DNA of 64,000 nucleotides from assembly GCF_024713975.1 (NCBI RefSeq), contig NC_091102.1:26437864-26501863 (forward strand). Direction: 5' to 3'. Shown piece after piece: positions 8,945 to 22,733 of this stretch (position 1 is its first letter; each line of letters begins with the position of its first letter). The translations under genes and the position numbers were made by a program. The notes below the pieces were generated by a model, which was not told the origin of the DNA, ran no database searches, and saw only the letters and a list, made by a program, of their open reading frames with translations. The DNA is from Paralichthys olivaceus. Lineage: Eukaryota; Chordata; Actinopteri; Pleuronectiformes; Paralichthyidae.

Positions 8945-10964
8945 ATGCCAAAGAACAAGTCAGGAAGGGTAAGGTTTCTAAGCAGGACACATCGACGATT
9001 TTATTTTATTTTTCCAATGTTTGTCTCAAACTCAAAAATATTTTTTCTGTGAGGGGATGGACTTTAAATGAACCCATCACATTGGTGCTAATGCTAGAAT
9101 GCTAGCAGTAGCATACTAGTGATTTTTTTAAATTTGTGTGTGCACTGCGTGGTGAAATCTCTCGCAAGTCACGTAATTAAACGTAAACGTAATTGTTGAC
9201 AATAATAATAAATATTGTAGTTAATTAGTTATATCATTAGCTATATATTGTTTGTTTTTCATTTGATCAATAATCGTGTAAATCCTGAAACCGTGACATT
9301 TCCTCTGGCTCTGCGCCAAAATTTCATATCGTGACATCCATAGTATGTAGAGACTGTATTTAACAGAATTGAAGAAACTGTATTTAAATGTACTGGTGGT
9401 TAAATCAATGATTTGTTGGTCTGGTTCATCAACATTTAATTCAAAGTGAGTGTGGGACTGTGTTTTTAACTGTTATATGTTTGTTCGTGTCTTTCAGGTG
9501 CCAGACCACGAGAAATTGTTTGAGGACCTCCTTGAGGAAAAGCAGAATTTGGATTCTAAGAATATGCATCTGGCTCATGAAAATGCCAGTCTGAAGATCG
9601 CCATGTCCTGCAAAGAAGCTTCATGGAAAAAGGAAAAGGAGAGCATGCAGAATGCAGATTATGAAAAACTCAAGGAAGAACTACAGCTCGACCTTCAGGA
9701 TGCCAAGAAAGAGTTGTGGCTCCAAGAGAAGGACTACAGGTCCTTGAGTACTCGTTGTCAAAGCCAGCAGGCAGAGATCCACAAGATCAGACGTGACCTC
9801 AAGCAAAGGTGCAACCACGTCAATGAGCTGGAGTACTCCATTAAACAGAGGGAACAGGTGATCGACAGGACAGTGCATGAGAAAATGGCACTGGAAGAGG
9901 AAATCAATGAGCTCACAACCAAGCTCAAAGCTATGGGGACAAAAGTTCTCCAGAACGAGCCTGACTGGCAGTCAGAAATCAAGGCTCTGAAGCACGAGCT
10001 CAGCCGTGAGCAGGCAGAGAAGGAGGCTGGCTCCAGTAGAATCAAGGAGCTGGAGAGACAGCTCAAGGTCACAGAAGAGAAGTGGGTGACCAAACATGAG
10101 GCCAGAATTGTCCAAACGGATCAGCTGATCAACAGTCTCACCAGTCAAAATAAGGCACTGGAAGCCAGCAACAAGAAACTCCTGTCCATGCAGCAAGCCA
10201 TGGAGGCAAGGATCCTCCAGAACAAGACTGAGTGGGAGACGAAAGTTAACACTCTGGAGGACCATCTCAGTAGTGAGCGGGTGGAGAAGGAGGCTGGCTC
10301 CAATCGAATCAAGGAGCTGGAGAGACAGCTCAAGGTCACAGAAGAGAAGTGGGTGACCAAACGTGAGGCCAGAATTGTCTATACGGATCAGGTGATCAAC
10401 AGTCTCAGCAGTCAGAATATGGCACTGGAAGCCAGCAACCAGAGGCTCATCTCCGTGCAGCAAGCCATCGAGGCAAGGATCCTCCAGAACAAGACTGAGT
10501 GGGAGACGAAAGTTAACACTCTGGAGGACCATCTCAGTAGTGAGCAGGCTGAGAAGGAGGCTGGCTTCACAAAAATCAAGGAGCTGGAGAAACTGGTCAG
10601 CAATACTGAGCAGATGTGGGCGGCCAAGCATGAGGCAGACATACTAAAGCTGCTCATTCTGAAACAGATCAAGCTTCAGGTAAGTCACATCAGCTCTGTT
10701 TGATTTGAATAAGAACTTGTTGCACTTTAAGTTTGTTTCTTATTCAGACTTTCGAAAGAGAAAATATCTAAACACTTGTCGTCTCTGTCTTTTCAGGAAC
10801 TGGCCTTGATGACCGATAAGGACAAGGCAAGGATTCAAAAGGAGCAAAAGAAAGCAAAGAAAGAGGCAGAGAAGAGGCAAAAGAAGGAGCTGCAAGAGAA
10901 GAAGAGGCAGGAGCAGAGAGACAAACTAGACAGAGAGAAGGAGGAGAAGCGGCAAAGGAAATGA
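8945..10964 (+). CDS. Copy 4: coiled-coil protein, Gln75/Trp82 type
   Basis: Exons 8945-8968, 9498-10679 and 10797-10964. Gln75 and a private Arg82 to Trp change (TGG at 9717-9719). The Thr256 codon in module 2 is ACG, the form normally found in module 3, which suggests a small conversion tract between modules. Intron 2 has a private T (GATTTGAAT). The frame is intact. Confidence 0.74.
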
Positions 10965-11704
10965 AGAAAATATTTACATTTAGGGCATTTAGCAGATGCT
11001 TTTGTCCAAAGCAACTTACAATAAGTACATTTGTCACAAGAGAGAAACCATTCTTAAAAAAATAAAGACATTTGAAATTGAATCAATCATCTCTTGTTTC
11101 TTCCTCAATACACCCTGGTGTTCATTTTGTAAGTCATGGTTCCATATAGAGTCAAATATATGATGTGTATATGATGTGATTGAAAGCTAGTAATGTCCAA
11201 TGGGTGCAGGTCGAGGAGGGCATGCAGTGTCCTCGAGCTCTCAGTCAGGCTCCACCCCTCGCTCCTACTAATGTGGTCGCTTCTGATTTTAAAAAACGAG
11301 ATGTATTTTCAGACTTTCATTCTTCACATTTTAGATTCACATCTAAAAAGAAATGATTGTAGGGCTCATATCATGGAAAACTGTTTGTTTAATATCACAT
11401 TTAACTGACAGTGTCTGTGATGTCCCATGTGACAGCTTCTGTGATGTCACATGTGACAGTGTCTATGATGTCAAATGTGACAGTGTCTATGATGTCATAT
11501 TTGACTTTGATTGTTTAATGTAATTTATCTTTACTTCAAAGCCATCACTACCAGGTTCAGTGCCTATAAGAGTTATGGAGGAGACCTTATGAGCACAACA
11601 GCTCCAAAACTAGACCACAGATCCACAAATCTTCGATACACGAGACCGTCAGAAGACAGTATATACTTCAGTACACATATATAATACCCCTATATTTAGC
11701 CAAC

Positions 11705-13713
11705 ATGCCAAAGAACAAGTCAGGAAGGGTAAGGTTTCTAAGCAGGACACATCGACGATTTTATTTTATTTTTCCAATGTTTGTCTCAAACTCAAAAATA
11801 TTTTTTCTGTGAGGGGATGAACCCATCACATTGGTGCTAATGCTAGAATGCTAGCAGTAGCATACTAGTGATTTTTTTAAATTTGTGTGTGCACTGCGTG
11901 GTGAAATCTCTCGCAAGTCACGTAATTAAACGTAAACGTAATTGTTGACAATAATAATAAATATTGTAGTTAATTAGTTATATCATTAGCTATATATTGT
12001 TTGTTTTTCATTTGATCAATAATCGTGTAAATCCTGAAACCGTGACATTTCCTCTGGCTCTGCGCCAAAATTTCATATCGTGACATCCATAGTATGTAGA
12101 GACTGTATTTAACAGAATTGAAGAAACTGTATTTAAATGTACTGGTGGTTAAATCAATGATTTGTTGGTCTGGTTCATCAACATTTAATTCAAAGTGAGT
12201 GTGGGACTGTGTTTTTAACTGTTATATGTTTGTTCGTGTCTTTCAGGTGCCAGACCACGAGAAATTGTTTGAGGACCTCCTTGAGGAAAAGCAGAATTTG
12301 GATTCTAAGAATATGCATCTGGCTCATGAAAATGCCAGTCTGAAGATCGCCATGTCCTGCAAAGAAGCTTCATGGAAAAAGGAAAAGGAGAGCATGCAGA
12401 AAGCAGATTATGAAAAACTCAAGGAAGAACTACAGCTCGACCTTCAGGATGCCAAGAAAGAGTTGAGGCTCCAAGAGAAGGACTACAGGTCCTTGAGTAC
12501 TCGTTGTCAAAGCCAGCAGGCAGAGATCCACAAGATCAGACGTGACCTCAAGCAAAGGTGCAACCACGTCAATGAGCTGGAGTACTCCATTAAACAGAGG
12601 GAACAGGTGATCGACAGGACAGTGCATGAGAAAATGGCACTGGAAGAGGAAATCAATGAGCTCACAACCAAGCTCAAAGCTATGGGGACAAAAGTTCTCC
12701 AGAACGAGCCTGACTGGCAGTCAGAAATCAAGGCTCTGAAGCACGAGCTCAGCCGTGAGCAGGCAGAGAAGGAGGCTGGCTCCAGTAGAATCAAGGAGCT
12801 GGAGAGACAGCTCAAGGTCACAGAAGAGAAGTGGGTGACCAAACATGAGGCCAGAATTGTCCAAACGGATCAGCTGATCAACAGTCTCACCAGTCAAAAT
12901 AAGGCACTGGAAGCCAGCAACAAGAAACTCCTGTCCATGCAGCAAGCCATGGAGGCAAGGATCCTCCAGAACAAGACTGAGTGGGAGACTAAAGTTAACA
13001 CTCTGGAGGACCATCTCAGTAGTGAGCGGGTGGAGAAGGAGGCTGGCTCCAATCGAATCAAGGAGCTGGAGAGACAGCTCAAGGTCACAGAAGAGAAGTG
13101 GGTGACCAAACGTGAGGCCAGAATTGTCTATACGGATCAGGTGATCAACAGTCTCAGCAGTCAGAATATGGCACTGGAAGCCAGCAACCAGAGGCTCATC
13201 TCCGTGCAGCAAGCCATCGAGGCAAGGATCCTCCAGAACAAGACTGAGTGGGAGACGAAAGTTAACACTCTGGAGGACCATCTCAGTAGTGAGCAGGCTG
13301 AGAAGGAGGCTGGCTTCACAAAAATCAAGGAGCTGGAGAAACTGGTCAGCAATACTGAGCAGATGTGGGCGGCCAAGCATGAGGCAGACATACTAAAGCT
13401 GCTCATTCTGAAACAGATCAAGCTTCAGGTAAGTCACATCAGCTCTGTTTGATCTGAATAAGAACTTGTTGCACTTTAAGTTTGTTTCTTATTCAGACTT
13501 TCGAAAGAGAAAATATCTAAACACTTGTCGTCTCTGTCTTTTCAGGAACTGGCCTTGATGACCGATAAGGACAAGGCAAGGATTCAAAAGGAGCAAAAGA
13601 AAGCAAAGAAAGAGGCAGAGAAGAGGCAAAAGAAGGAGCTGCAAGAGAAGAAGAGGCAGGAGCAGAGAGACAAACTAGACAGAGAGAAGGAGGAGAAGCG
13701 GCAAAGGAAATGA
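11705..13713 (+). CDS. Copy 5: coiled-coil protein, Gln75/Lys60 type, short intron 1
   Basis: Exons 11705-11728, 12247-13428 and 13546-13713. Intron 1 is 518 bp because 11 bp are missing at about 11819. The private change Asn60 to Lys (AAA) sits in the first coiled-coil region; Gln75 and Arg297 are as in copies 3 and 13. Splice sites and frame are unaffected by the deletion. Confidence 0.74.
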
Positions 13714-14453
13714 AGAAAATATTTACATTTAGGGCATTTAGCAGATGCTTTTGTCCAAAGCAACTTACAATAAGTACATTTGTCACAAGAGAGAAACCAT
13801 TCTTAAAAAAATAAAGACATTTGAAATTGAATCAATCATCTCTTGTTTCTTCCTCAATACACCCTGGTGTTCATTTTGTAAGTCATGGTTCCATATAGAG
13901 TCAAATATATGATGTGTATATGATGTGATTGAAAGCTAGTAATGTCCAATGGGTGCAGGTCGAGGAGGGCATGCAGTGTCCTCGAGCTCTCAGTCAGGCT
14001 CCACCCCTCGCTCCTACTAATGTGGTCACTTCTGATTTTAAAAAACGAGATGTATTTTCAGACTTTCATTCTTCACATTTTAGATTCACATCTAAAAAGA
14101 AATGATTGTAGGGCTCATATCATGGAAAACTGTTTGTTTAATATCACATTTAACTGACAGTGTCTGTGATGTCCCATGTGACAGCTTCTGTGATGTCACA
14201 TGTGACAGTGTCTATGATGTCAAATGTGACAGTGTCTATGATGTCATATTTGACTTTGATTGTTTAATGTAATTTATCTTTACTTCAAAGCCATCACTAC
14301 CAGGTTCAGTGCCTATAAGAGTTATGGAGGAGACCTTATGAGCACAACAGCTCCAAAACTAGACCACAGATCCACAAATCTTCGATACACGAGACCGTCA
14401 GAAGACAGTATATACTTCAGTACACATATATAATACCCCTATATTTGGCCAAC

Positions 14454-16473
14454 ATGCCAAAGAACAAGTCAGGAAGGGTAAGGTTTCTAAGCAGGACACA
14501 TCGACGATTTTATTTTATTTTTCCAATGTTTGTCTCAAACTCAAAAATATTTTTTCTGTGAGGGGATGGACTTTAAATGAACCCATCACATTGGTGCTAA
14601 TGCTAGAATGCTAGCAGTAGCATACTAGTGATTTTTTTTAATTTGTGTGTGCACTGCGTGGTGAAATCTCTCGCAAGTCACGTAATTAAACGTAAACGGA
14701 ATTGTTGACAATAATAATAAATATTGTAGTTAATTAGTTATATCATTAGCTATATATTGTTTGTTTTTCATTTAATCAATAATCGTGTAAATCCTGAAAC
14801 CGTGACATTTCCTCTGGCTCTGCGCCAAAATTTCATATCGTGACATCCATAGTATGTAGAGACTGTATTTAACAGAATTGAAGAAACTGTATTTAAATGT
14901 ACTGGTGGTTAAATCAATGATTTGTTGGTCTGGTTCATCAACATTTAATTCAAAGTGAGTGTGGGACTGTGTTTTTAACTGTTATATGTTTGTTCGTGTC
15001 TTTCAGGTGCCAGACCACGAGAAATTGTTTGAGGACCTCCTTGAGGAAAAGCAGAATTTGGATTCTAAGAATATGCATCTGGCTCATGAAAATGCCAGTC
15101 TGAAGATCGCCATGTCCTGCAAAGAAGCTTCATGGAAAAAGGAAAAGGAGAGCATGCAGAATGCAGATTATGAAAAACTCAAGGAAGAACTACAGCTCGA
15201 CCTTAAGGATGCCAAGAAAGAGTTGAGGCTCCAAGAGAAGGACTACAGGTCCTTGAGTACTCGTTGTCAAAGCCAGCAGGCAGAGATCCACAAGATCAGA
15301 CGTGACCTCAAGCAAAGGTGCAACCACGTCAATGAGCTGGAGTACTCCATTAAACAGAGGGAACAGGTGATCGACAGGACAGTGCATGAGAAAATGGCAC
15401 TGGAAGAGGAAATCAATGAGCTCACAACCAAGCTCAAAGCTATGGGGACAAAAGTTCTCCAGAACGAGCCTGACTGGCAGTCAGAAATCAAGGCTCTGAA
15501 GCACGAGCTCAGCCGTGAGCAGGCAGAGAAGGAGGCTGGCTCCAGTAGAATCAAGGAGCTGGAGAGACAGCTCAAGGTCACAGAAGAGAAGTGGGTGACC
15601 AAACATGAGGCCAGAATTTTCCAAACGGATCAGCTGATCAACAGTCTCACCAGTCAAAATAAGGCACTGGAAGCCAGCAACAAGAAACTCCTGTCCATGC
15701 AGCAAGCCATGGAGGCAAGGATCCTCCAGAACAAGACTGAGTGGGAGACTAAAGTTAACACTCTGGAGGACCATCTCAGTAGTGAGCGGGTGGAGAAGGA
15801 GGCTGGCTCCAATCGAATCAAGGAGCTGGAGAGACAGCTCAAGGTCACAGAAGAGAAGTGGGTGACCAAACATGAGGCCAGAATTGTCTATACGGATCAG
15901 GTGATCAACAGTCTCAGCAGTCAGAATATGGCACTGGAAGCCAGCAACCAGAGGCTCATCTCCGTGCAGCAAGCCATCGAGGCAAGGATCCTCCAGAACA
16001 AGACTGAGTGGGAGACGAAAGTTAACACTCTGGAGGACCATCTCAGTAGTGAGCAGGCTGAGAAGGAGGCTGGCTTCACAAAAATCAAGGAGCTGGAGAA
16101 ACTGGTCAGCAATACTGAGCAGATGTGGGCGGCCAAGCATGAGGCAGACATACTAAAGCTGCTCATTCTGAAACAGATCAAGCTTCAGGTAAGTCACATC
16201 AGCTCTGTTTGATCTGAATAAGAACTTGTTGCACTTTAAGTTTGTTTCTTATTCAGACTTTTGAAAGAGAAAATATCTAAACACTTGTCATCTCTGTCTT
16301 TTCAGGAACTGGCCTTGATGACCGATAAGGACAAGGCAAGGATTCAAAAGGAGCAAAAGAAAGCAAAGAAAGAGGCAGAGAAGAGGCAAAAGAAGGAGCT
16401 GCAAGAGAAGAAGAGGCAGGAGCAGAGAGACAAACTAGACAGAGAGAAGGAGGAGAAGCGGCAAAGGAAATGA
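14454..16473 (+). CDS. Copy 6: coiled-coil protein, Phe213 type
   Basis: Exons 14454-14477, 15007-16188 and 16306-16473. Private Val213 to Phe (TTT) in module 1; Lys75, Trp165 and His297. Intron 1 carries AAACGGAATT, a marker otherwise seen only in copies 14-23, so this unit shares ancestry with the right-hand block. A private A lies in the intron 2 pyrimidine region (TTGTCATC). Confidence 0.74.
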
Positions 16474-17213
16474 AGAAAATATTTACATTTAGGGCATTTA
16501 GCAGATGCTTTTGTCCAAAGCAACTTACAATAAGTACATTTGTGACAAGAGAGAAACCATTCTTAAAAAAATAAAGACATTTGAAATTGAATCAATCATC
16601 TCTTGTTTCTTCCTCAATACACCCTGGTGTTCATTTTGTAAGTCATGGTTCCATATAGAGTCAAATATATGATGTGTATATGATGTGATTGAAAGCTAGT
16701 AATGTCCAATGGGTGCAGGTCGAGGAGGGCATGCAGTGTCCTCGAGCTCTCAGTCAGGCTCCACCCCTCGCTCCTACTAATGTGGTCACTTCTGATTTTA
16801 AAAAACGAGATGTATTTTCAGACTTTCATTCTTCACATTTTAGATTCACATCTAAAAAGAAATGATTGTAGGGCTCATATCATGGAAAACTGTTTGTTTA
16901 ATATCACATTTAACTGACAGTGTCTGTGATGTCCCATGTGACAGCTTCTGTGATGTCACATGTGACAGTGTCTATGATGTCAAATGTGACAGTGTCTATG
17001 ATGTCATATTTGACTTTGATTGTTTAATGTAATTTATCTTTACTTCAAAGCCATCACTACCAGGTTCAGTGCCTATAAGAGTTATGGAGGAGACCTTATG
17101 AGCACAACAGCTCCAAAACTAGACCACAGATCCACAAATCTTCGATACACGAGACCGTCAGAAGACAGTATATACTTCAGTACACATATATAATACCCCT
17201 ATATTTGGCCAAC

Positions 17214-19233
17214 ATGCCAAAGAACAAGTCAGGAAGGGTAAGGTTTCTAAGCAGGACACATCGACGATTTTATTTTATTTTTCCAATGTTTGTCTCAAAC
17301 TCAAAAATATTTTTTCTGTGAGGGGATGGACTTTAAATGAACCCATCACATTGGTGCTAATGCTAGAATGCTAGCAGTAGCATACTAGTGATTTTTTTTA
17401 ATTTGTGTGTGCACTGCGTGGTGAAATCTCTCGCAAGTCACGTAATTAAACGTAAACGTAATTGTTGACAATAATAATAAATATTGTAGTTAATTAGTTA
17501 TATCATTAGCTATATATTGTTTGTTTTTCATTTAATCAATAATCGTGTAAATCCTGAAACCGTGATATTTCCTCTGGCTCTGCGCCAAAATTTCATATCG
17601 TGACATCCATAGTATGTAGAGACTGTATTTAACAGAATTGAAGAAACTGTATTTAAATGTACTGGTGGTTAAATCAATGATTTGTTGGTCTGGTTCATCA
17701 ACATTTAATTCAAAGTGAGTGTGGGACTGTGTTTTTAACTGTTATATGTTTGTTCGTGTCTTTCAGGTGCCAGACCACGAGAAATTGTTTGAGGACCTCC
17801 TTGAGGAAAAGCAGAATTTGGATTCTAAGAATATGCATCTGGCTCATGAAAATGCCAGTCTGAAGATCGCCATGTCCTGCAAAGAAGCTTCATGGAAAAA
17901 GGAAAAGGAGAGCATGCAGAATGCAGATTATGAAAAACTCAAGGAAGAACTACAGCTCGACCTTAAGGATGCCAAGAAAGAGTTGAGGCTCCAAGAGAAG
18001 GACTACAGGTCCTTGAGTACTCGTTGTCAAAGCCAGCAGGCAGAGATCCACAAGATCAGACGTGACCTCAAGCAAAGGTGCAACCACGTCAATGAGCTGG
18101 AGTACTCCATTAAACAGAGGGAACAGGTGATCGACAGGACAGTGCATGAGAAAATGGCACTGGAAGAGGAAATCAATGAGCTCACAACCAAGCTCAAAGC
18201 TATGGGGACAAAAGTTCTCCAGAACGAGCCTGACTGGCAGTCAGAAATCAAGGCTCTGAAGCACGAGCTCAGCCGTGAGCAGGCAGAGAAGGAGGCTGGC
18301 TCCAGTAGAATCAAGGAGCTGGAGAGACAGCTCAAGGTCACAGAAGAGAAGTGGGTGACCAAACATGAGGCCAGAATTGTCCAAACGGATCAGCTGATCA
18401 ACAGTCTCACCAGTCAAAATAAGGCACTGGAAGCCAGCAACAAGAAACTCCTGTCCATGCAGCAAGCCATGGAGGCAAGGATCCTCCAGAACAAGACTGA
18501 GTGGGAGACTAAAGTTAACACTCTGGAGGACCATCTCAGTAGTGAGCGGGTGGAGAAGGAGGCTGGCTCCAATCGAATCAAGGAGCTGGAGAGACAGCTC
18601 AAGGTCACAGAAGAGAAGTGGGTGACCAAACATGAGGCCAGAATTGTCTATACGGATCAGGTGATCAACAGTCTCAGCAGTCAGAATATGGCACTGGAAG
18701 CCAGCAACCAGAGGCTCATCTCCGTGCAGCAAGCCATCGAGGCAAGGATCCTCCAGAACAAGACTGAGTGGGAGACGAAAGTTAACACTCTGGAGGACCA
18801 TCTCAGTAGTGAGCAGGCTGAGAAGGAGGCTGGCTTCACAAAAATCAAGGAGCTGGAGAAACTGGTCAGCAATACTGAGCAGATGTGGGCGGCCAAGCAT
18901 GAGGCAGACATACTAAAGCTGCTCATTCTGAAACAGATCAAGCTTCAGGTAAGTCACATCAGCTCTGTTTGATCTGAATAAGAACTTGTTGCACTTTAAG
19001 TTTGTTTCTTATTCAGACTTTTGAAAGAGAAAATATCTAAACACTTGTCGTCTCTGTCTTTTCAGGAACTGGCCTTGATGACCGATAAGGACAAGGCAAG
19101 GATTCAAAAGGAGCAAAAGAAAGCAAAGAAAGAGGCAGAGAAGAGGCAAAAGAAGGAGCTGCAAGAGAAGAAGAGGCAGGAGCAGAGAGACAAACTAGAC
19201 AGAGAGAAGGAGGAGAAGCGGCAAAGGAAATGA
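17214..19233 (+). CDS. Copy 7: coiled-coil protein, 457 residues
   Basis: Exons 17214-17237, 17767-18948 and 19066-19233. The protein equals that of copy 2 (Lys75, Trp165, His174, His297). The unit differs from unit 2 at the intron 2 T/C site (TTTGAAAG here). It opens the run of units 7-11 that share GTGATATT in intron 1. Confidence 0.74.
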
Positions 19234-19973
19234 AGAAAATATTTACATTTAGGGCATTTAGCAGATGCTTTTGTCCAAAGCAACTTACAATAAGTACATT
19301 TGTGACAAGAGAGAAACCATTCTTAAAAAAATAAAGACATTTGAAATTGAATCAATCATCTCTTGTTTCTTCCTCAATACACCCTGGTGTTCATTTTGTA
19401 AGTCATGGTTCCATATAGAGTCAAATATATGATGTGTATATGATGTGATTGAAAGCTAGTAATGTCCAATGGGTGCAGGTCGAGGAGGGCATGCAGTGTC
19501 CTCGAGCTCTCAGTCAGGCTCCACCCCTCGCTCCTACTAATGTGGTCGCTTCTGATTTTAAAAAACGAGATGTATTTTCAGACTTTCATTCTTCACATTT
19601 TAGATTCACATCTAAAAAGAAATGATTGTAGGGCTCATATCATGGAAAACTGTTTGTTTAATATCACATTTAACTGACAGTGTCTGTGATGTCCCATGTG
19701 ACAGCTTCTGTGATGTCACATGTGACAGTGTCTATGATGTCAAATGTGACAGTGTCTATGATGTCTTATTTGACTTTGATTGTTTAATGTAATTTATCTT
19801 TACTTCAAAGCCATCACTACCAGGTTCAGTGCCTATAAGAGTTATGGAGGAGACCTTATGAGCACAACAGCTCCAAAACTAGACCACAGATCCACAAATC
19901 TTCGATACACGAGACCGTCAGAAGACAGTATATACTTCAGTACACATATATAATACCCCTATATTTGGCCAAC

Positions 19974-21993
19974 ATGCCAAAGAACAAGTCAGGAAGGGTA
20001 AGGTTTCTAAGCAGGACACATCGACGATTTTATTTTATTTTTCCAATGTTTGTCTCAAACTCAAAAATATTTTTTCTGTGAGGGGATGGACTTTAAATGA
20101 ACCCATCACATTGGTGCTAATGCTAGAATGCTAGCAGTAGCATACTAGTGATTTTTTTTAATTTGTGTGTGCACTGCGTGGTGAAATCTCTCGCAAGTCA
20201 CGTAATTAAACGTAAACGTAATTGTTGACAATAATAATAAATATTGTAGTTAATTAGTTATATCATTAGCTATATATTGTTTGTTTTTCATTTAATCAAT
20301 AATCGTGTAAATCCTGAAACCGTGATATTTCCTCTGGCTCTGCGCCAAAATTTCATATCGTGACATCCATAGTATGTAGAGACTGTATTTAACAGAATTG
20401 AAGAAACTGTATTTAAATGTACTGGTGGTTAAATCAATGATTTGTTGGTCTGGTTCATCAACATTTAATTCAAAGTGAGTGTGGGACTGTGTTTTTAACT
20501 GTTATATGTTTGTTCGTGTCTTTCAGGTGCCAGACCACGAGAAATTGTTTGAGGACCTCCTTGAGGAAAAGCAGAATTTGGATTCTAAGAATATGCATCT
20601 GGCTCATGAAAATGCCAGTCTGAAGATCGCCATGTCCTGCAAAGAAGCTTCATGGAAAAAGGAAAAGGAGAGCATGCAGAATGCAGATTATGAAAAACTC
20701 AAGGAAGAACTACAGCTCGACCTTAAGGATGCCAAGAAAGAGTTGAGGCTCCAAGAGAAGGACTACAGGTCCTTGAGTACTCGTTGTCAAAGCCAGCAGG
20801 CAGAGATCCACAAGATCAGACGTGACCTCAAGCAAAGGTGCAACCACGTCAATGAGCTGGAGTACTCCATTAAACAGAGGGAACAGGTGATCGACAGGAC
20901 AGTGCATGAGAAAATGGCACTGGAAGAGGAAATCAATGAGCTCACAACCAAGCTCAAAGCTATGGGGACAAAAGTTCTCCAGAACGAGCCTGACTGGCAG
21001 TCAGAAATCAAGGCTCTGAAGCACAAGCTCAGCCGTGAGCAGGCAGAGAAGGAGGCTGGCTCCAGTAGAATCAAGGAGCTGGAGAGACAGCTCAAGGTCA
21101 CAGAAGAGAAGTGGGTGACCAAACATGAGGCCAGAATTGTCCAAACGGATCAGCTGATCAACAGTCTCACCAGTCAAAATAAGGCACTGGAAGCCAGCAA
21201 CAAGAAACTCCTGTCCATGCAGCAAGCCATGGAGGCAAGGATCCTCCAGAACAAGACTGAGTGGGAGACTAAAGTTAACACTCTGGAGGACCATCTCAGT
21301 AGTGAGCGGGTGGAGAAGGAGGCTGGCTCCAATCGAATCAAGGAGCTGGAGAGACAGCTCAAGGTCACAGAAGAGAAGTGGGTGACCAAACATGAGGCCA
21401 GAATTGTCTATACGGATCAGGTGATCAACAGTCTCAGCAGTCAGAATATGGCACTGGAAGCCAGCAACCAGAGGCTCATCTCCGTGCAGCAAGCCATCGA
21501 GGCAAGGATCCTCCAGAACAAGACTGAGTGGGAGACGAAAGTTAACACTCTGGAGGACCATCTCAGTAGTGAGCAGGCTGAGAAGGAGGCTGGCTTCACA
21601 AAAATCAAGGAGCTGGAGAAACTGGTCAGCAATACTGAGCAGATGTGGGCGGCCAAGCATGAGGCAGACATACTAAAGCTGCTCATTCTGAAACAGATCA
21701 AGCTTCAGGTAAGTCACATCAGCTCTGTTTGATCTGAATAAGAACTTGTTGCACTTTAAGTTTGTTTCTTATTCAGACTTTCGAAAGAGAAAATATCTAA
21801 ACACTTGTCGTCTCTGTCTTTTCAGGAACTGGCCTTGATGACCGATAAGGACAAGGCAAGGATTCAAAAGGAGCAAAAGAAAGCAAAGAAAGAGGCAGAG
21901 AAGAGGCAAAAGAAGGAGCTGCAAGAGAAGAAGAGGCAGGAGCAGAGAGACAAACTAGACAGAGAGAAGGAGGAGAAGCGGCAAAGGAAATGA
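19974..21993 (+). CDS. Copy 8: coiled-coil protein, Lys175 type
   Basis: Exons 19974-19997, 20527-21708 and 21826-21993. Private Glu175 to Lys (AAG) in module 1; otherwise as copy 7. Its upstream region shares TGATGTCTTATT with unit 10 only, which marks it as the left half of a duplicated two-unit block. Confidence 0.74.
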
Positions 21994-22733
21994 AGAAAAT
22001 ATTTACATTTAGGGCATTTAGCAGATGCTTTTGTCCAAAGCAACTTACAATAAGTACATTTGTGACAAGAGAGAAACCATTCTTAAAAAAATAAAGACAT
22101 TTGAAATTGAATCAATCATCTCTTGTTTCTTCCTCAATACACCCTGGTGTTCATTTTGTAAGTCATGGTTCCATATAGAGTCAAATATATGATGTGTATA
22201 TGATGTGATTGAAAGCTAGTAATGTCCAATGGGTGCAGGTCGAGGAGGGCATGCAGTGTCCTCGAGCTCTCAGTCAGGCTCCACCCCTCGCTCCTACTAA
22301 TGTGGTCGCTTCTGATTTTAAAAAACGAGATGTATTTTCAGACTTTCATTCTTCACATTTTAGATTCACATCTAAAAAGAAATGATTGTAGGGCTCATAT
22401 CATGGAAAACTGTTTGTTTAATATCACATTTAACTGACAGTGTCTGTGATGTCCCATGTGACAGCTTCTGTGATGTCACATGTGACAGTGTCTATGATGT
22501 CAAATGTGACAGTGTCTATGATGTCATATTTGACTTTGATTGTTTAATGTAATTTATCTTTACTTCAAAGCCATCACTACCAGGTTCAGTGCCTATAAGA
22601 GTTATGGAGGAGACCTTATGAGCACAACAGCTCCAAAACTAGACCACAGATCCACAAATCTTCGATACACGAGACCGTCAGAAGACAGTATATACTTCAG
22701 TACACATATATAATACCCCTATATTTAGCCAAC

